DNA of 5,603 nt. It comes from an uncultured Actinoplanes sp. GTDB lineage: Bacteria > Actinomycetota > Actinomycetes > Mycobacteriales > Micromonosporaceae. The stretch covers positions 1 through 5,603 of the forward strand of contig CAKUMG010000450.1 of the NCBI GenBank assembly GCA_934667465.1. The letters run 5' to 3'. This document shows, in pieces, positions 4,670-5,603 of this stretch. The position numbers and the translations under genes are program-made. Below the pieces are notes generated by a model. It saw only the letters and a list, made by a program, of their open reading frames with translations, was not told where the DNA came from and made no database searches. Positions within the stretch are counted from its first letter, which is position 1. Every line of letters starts with the position of its first letter.

Positions 4670-5603
4670 GCACTATCGCTCCTCGTCGATGTTCGGCCGC
4701 GACAGTGAGGTGCTGGTGCTCGACCGGGCCCTGCACGAGGCCCGGGCCGGGCGCGGCAGCGCCGTCTTCCTGACCGGGGAGGGTGGCATCGGCAAGTCCC
4801 GGCTCGCCGCCGCGACCAGCGACCTGGGCTTCGGTGCCGGGATGGCGATCCTGCGGGGCCGGGGCAGCGCCGTCGGGCCGATGGTGCCGTTCCGGTCGCT
4901 GACCGAGGCGCTGATGTCGCTGCTGCGCTCCGGCGAGCCGCTCGACGTGGAGTCGCTCGGCCCGTACCGGCCGGTGCTGGCGCGGCTCGTGCCCGACTGG
5001 GGCCCGCCGCCGCCGGGGCAGGAGGGCGCGTCGCTGGTCGTGGTCGCCGAGGCCTTCCTGCGCCTGACCGCGCTCGCCGCGCGCGGCCGGGGCTGCCTGG
5101 TGGTGCTCGACGACCTGCAGGACGCCGACGCCGAGACCCTCGCGGTGGTCGAGTACGTGGTCGACAACCTCGCCCACCAGCCGACCGTACTGCTCGGCAC
5201 CGCACGCACCGGCGGGGCCGGGGAAAGCCACGCCGGGGAGCTGATCCGGGCGGCCGTCCAGCGCGGCGCGGCCACCGGCGTGGAACTGCGCCGGCTGACC
5301 ACCGGCGAGGTGCACGAGCTGATCGACTCGTGCCTGCAGAGCCCGGGCGCGCTGCCGGACGGGCTGGCCGAGCGGCTGGCCACCGACAGCGGCGGCGTGC
5401 CGCTGCTGGTGGAGGAACTGCTGCGCGGCCTGATCTCGGGCGGGCAGCTCGTGCACCGGGGCGAGCGGTGGCAGCTGGCCGGCACGGCCCGCCCGCAGGT
5501 GCCGCTGACCCTGGCGCGCAGCGTGGCCGGGCAGCTCGCCGGGCGGCGGCAGGTCGCGGCTCAGCTCGGTGAGGGCCAGGGGGTAGCCGGCCGCCTGGGC
5601 GAG
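4668..5603 (+). CDS. AAA-type transcriptional regulator (LuxR/LAL-like), N-terminal part, disrupted or cut near the window end
   Basis: The frame stays open for 312 codons to the window edge. The N-terminus MFGRDSEVLVLDRALHEARAG (8-28) and Walker A TGEGGIGKS (36-44) come first. Walker B VVLDDLQDAD (145-154), the sensor strand TVLLGTAR (173-180), GVPLLVEELL (243-252) and VPLTLARSVA (278-287) follow. This order is that of the STAND-type ATPase domain of large LuxR/MalT-like (LAL) regulators, usually about 900 residues with a C-terminal helix-turn-helix. That end is not in the window. From about residue 290 (near 5538) the expected hydrophobic AAAVLG region is absent. The frame reads GRRQVAAQLGEGQGVAGRLGE, with less GC-biased codons and no family resemblance. 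ATG 4668 is chosen from the -10 box six bases upstream. An alternative class is a plain AAA/adenylate cyclase-type ATPase. Identity to residue 288 is sure; the last 60 bases probably do not belong to this gene. Confidence 0.85.
   Translation, partial: MHYRSSSMFGRDSEVLVLDRALHEARAGRGSAVFLTGEGGIGKSRLAAATSDLGFGAGMAILRGRGSAVGPMVPFRSLTEALMSLLRSGEPLDVESLGPYRPVLARLVPDWGPPPPGQEGASLVVVAEAFLRLTALAARGRGCLVVLDDLQDADAETLAVVEYVVDNLAHQPTVLLGTARTGGAGESHAGELIRAAVQRGAATGVELRRLTTGEVHELIDSCLQSPGALPDGLAERLATDSGGVPLLVEELLRGLISGGQLVHRGERWQLAGTARPQVPLTLARSVAGQLAGRRQVAAQLGEGQGVAGRLGE
5541..5603 (-). other. Inverted fragment of a second LuxR/AAA-type regulator
   Basis: Read on the minus strand from 5603, the codons give LAQAAGYPLALTELSRDLPPP, with G or C at every third position. 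The motif GYPLALTEL matches the GNPLALLEL stretch of LuxR-type ATPase regulators, the same region as GVPLLVEELL in the plus-strand gene. The plus-strand frame here has weaker codon bias and no resemblance. Both other plus frames hit stops (near 5568 and 5583), so a simple frameshift does not explain it. Only about 21 codons are visible, so the call rests on a short motif and base bias. It may be a real inverted neighbour or a chimeric contig end. Confidence 0.5.

Overview
The window is very GC-rich, with G or C at most third codon positions. The protein families, the frequent GTG starts and promoter -10 boxes placed exactly at start codons all point to a high-GC actinomycete (Actinomycetota). 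I cannot name the genus from the sequence. The odd window length and an abrupt, inverted-looking right end suggest a draft contig edge.

Left part (1-2031). A CPA1-type Na+/H+ antiporter gene runs off the left edge on the minus strand. A 130-base divergent control region (297-426) separates it from a plus-strand SMI1/KNR4 (SUKH) protein gene. That gene ends in a CTAG that is also the stop of a convergent MmcQ/YjbR-family gene on the minus strand. A second divergent control region (1350-1422) separates this from a plus-strand gene for a four-helix membrane protein with a cysteine-containing exported tail.

Right part (2032-5603). A minus-strand two-component pair has a stand-alone receiver-domain response regulator first, then a soluble PAS-PAS-GAF-HisKA-HATPase histidine kinase 70 bases downstream. 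The 70-base gap holds inverted repeats, one of which encloses the kinase ribosome binding site and overlaps its start codon. A 184-base, relatively AT-rich intergenic region follows, with several short repeats. It leads to a divergent AAA-type (LuxR/LAL-like) regulator gene whose homology to its family stops near position 5540. From there to the end, the sequence reads better as a minus-strand piece of a second regulator of the same type. This indicates a real inversion or a chimeric assembly.

How the genes may work together. The kinase would sense a small molecule or redox state in the cytoplasm and phosphorylate the receiver protein, which has no DNA-binding output and must act through another protein. 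The neighbouring AAA regulator is the only transcription-factor-like gene nearby, but a functional link is inference from position only. The antiporter, SUKH, YjbR and membrane protein genes look like separate single-gene units. Three plus-strand genes (427, 1423, 4668) share the same promoter geometry, a -10 box exactly six bases before the start codon, and are probably transcribed as leaderless mRNAs. I saw no RNA genes, CRISPR arrays, insertion sequences or convincing intrinsic terminators.
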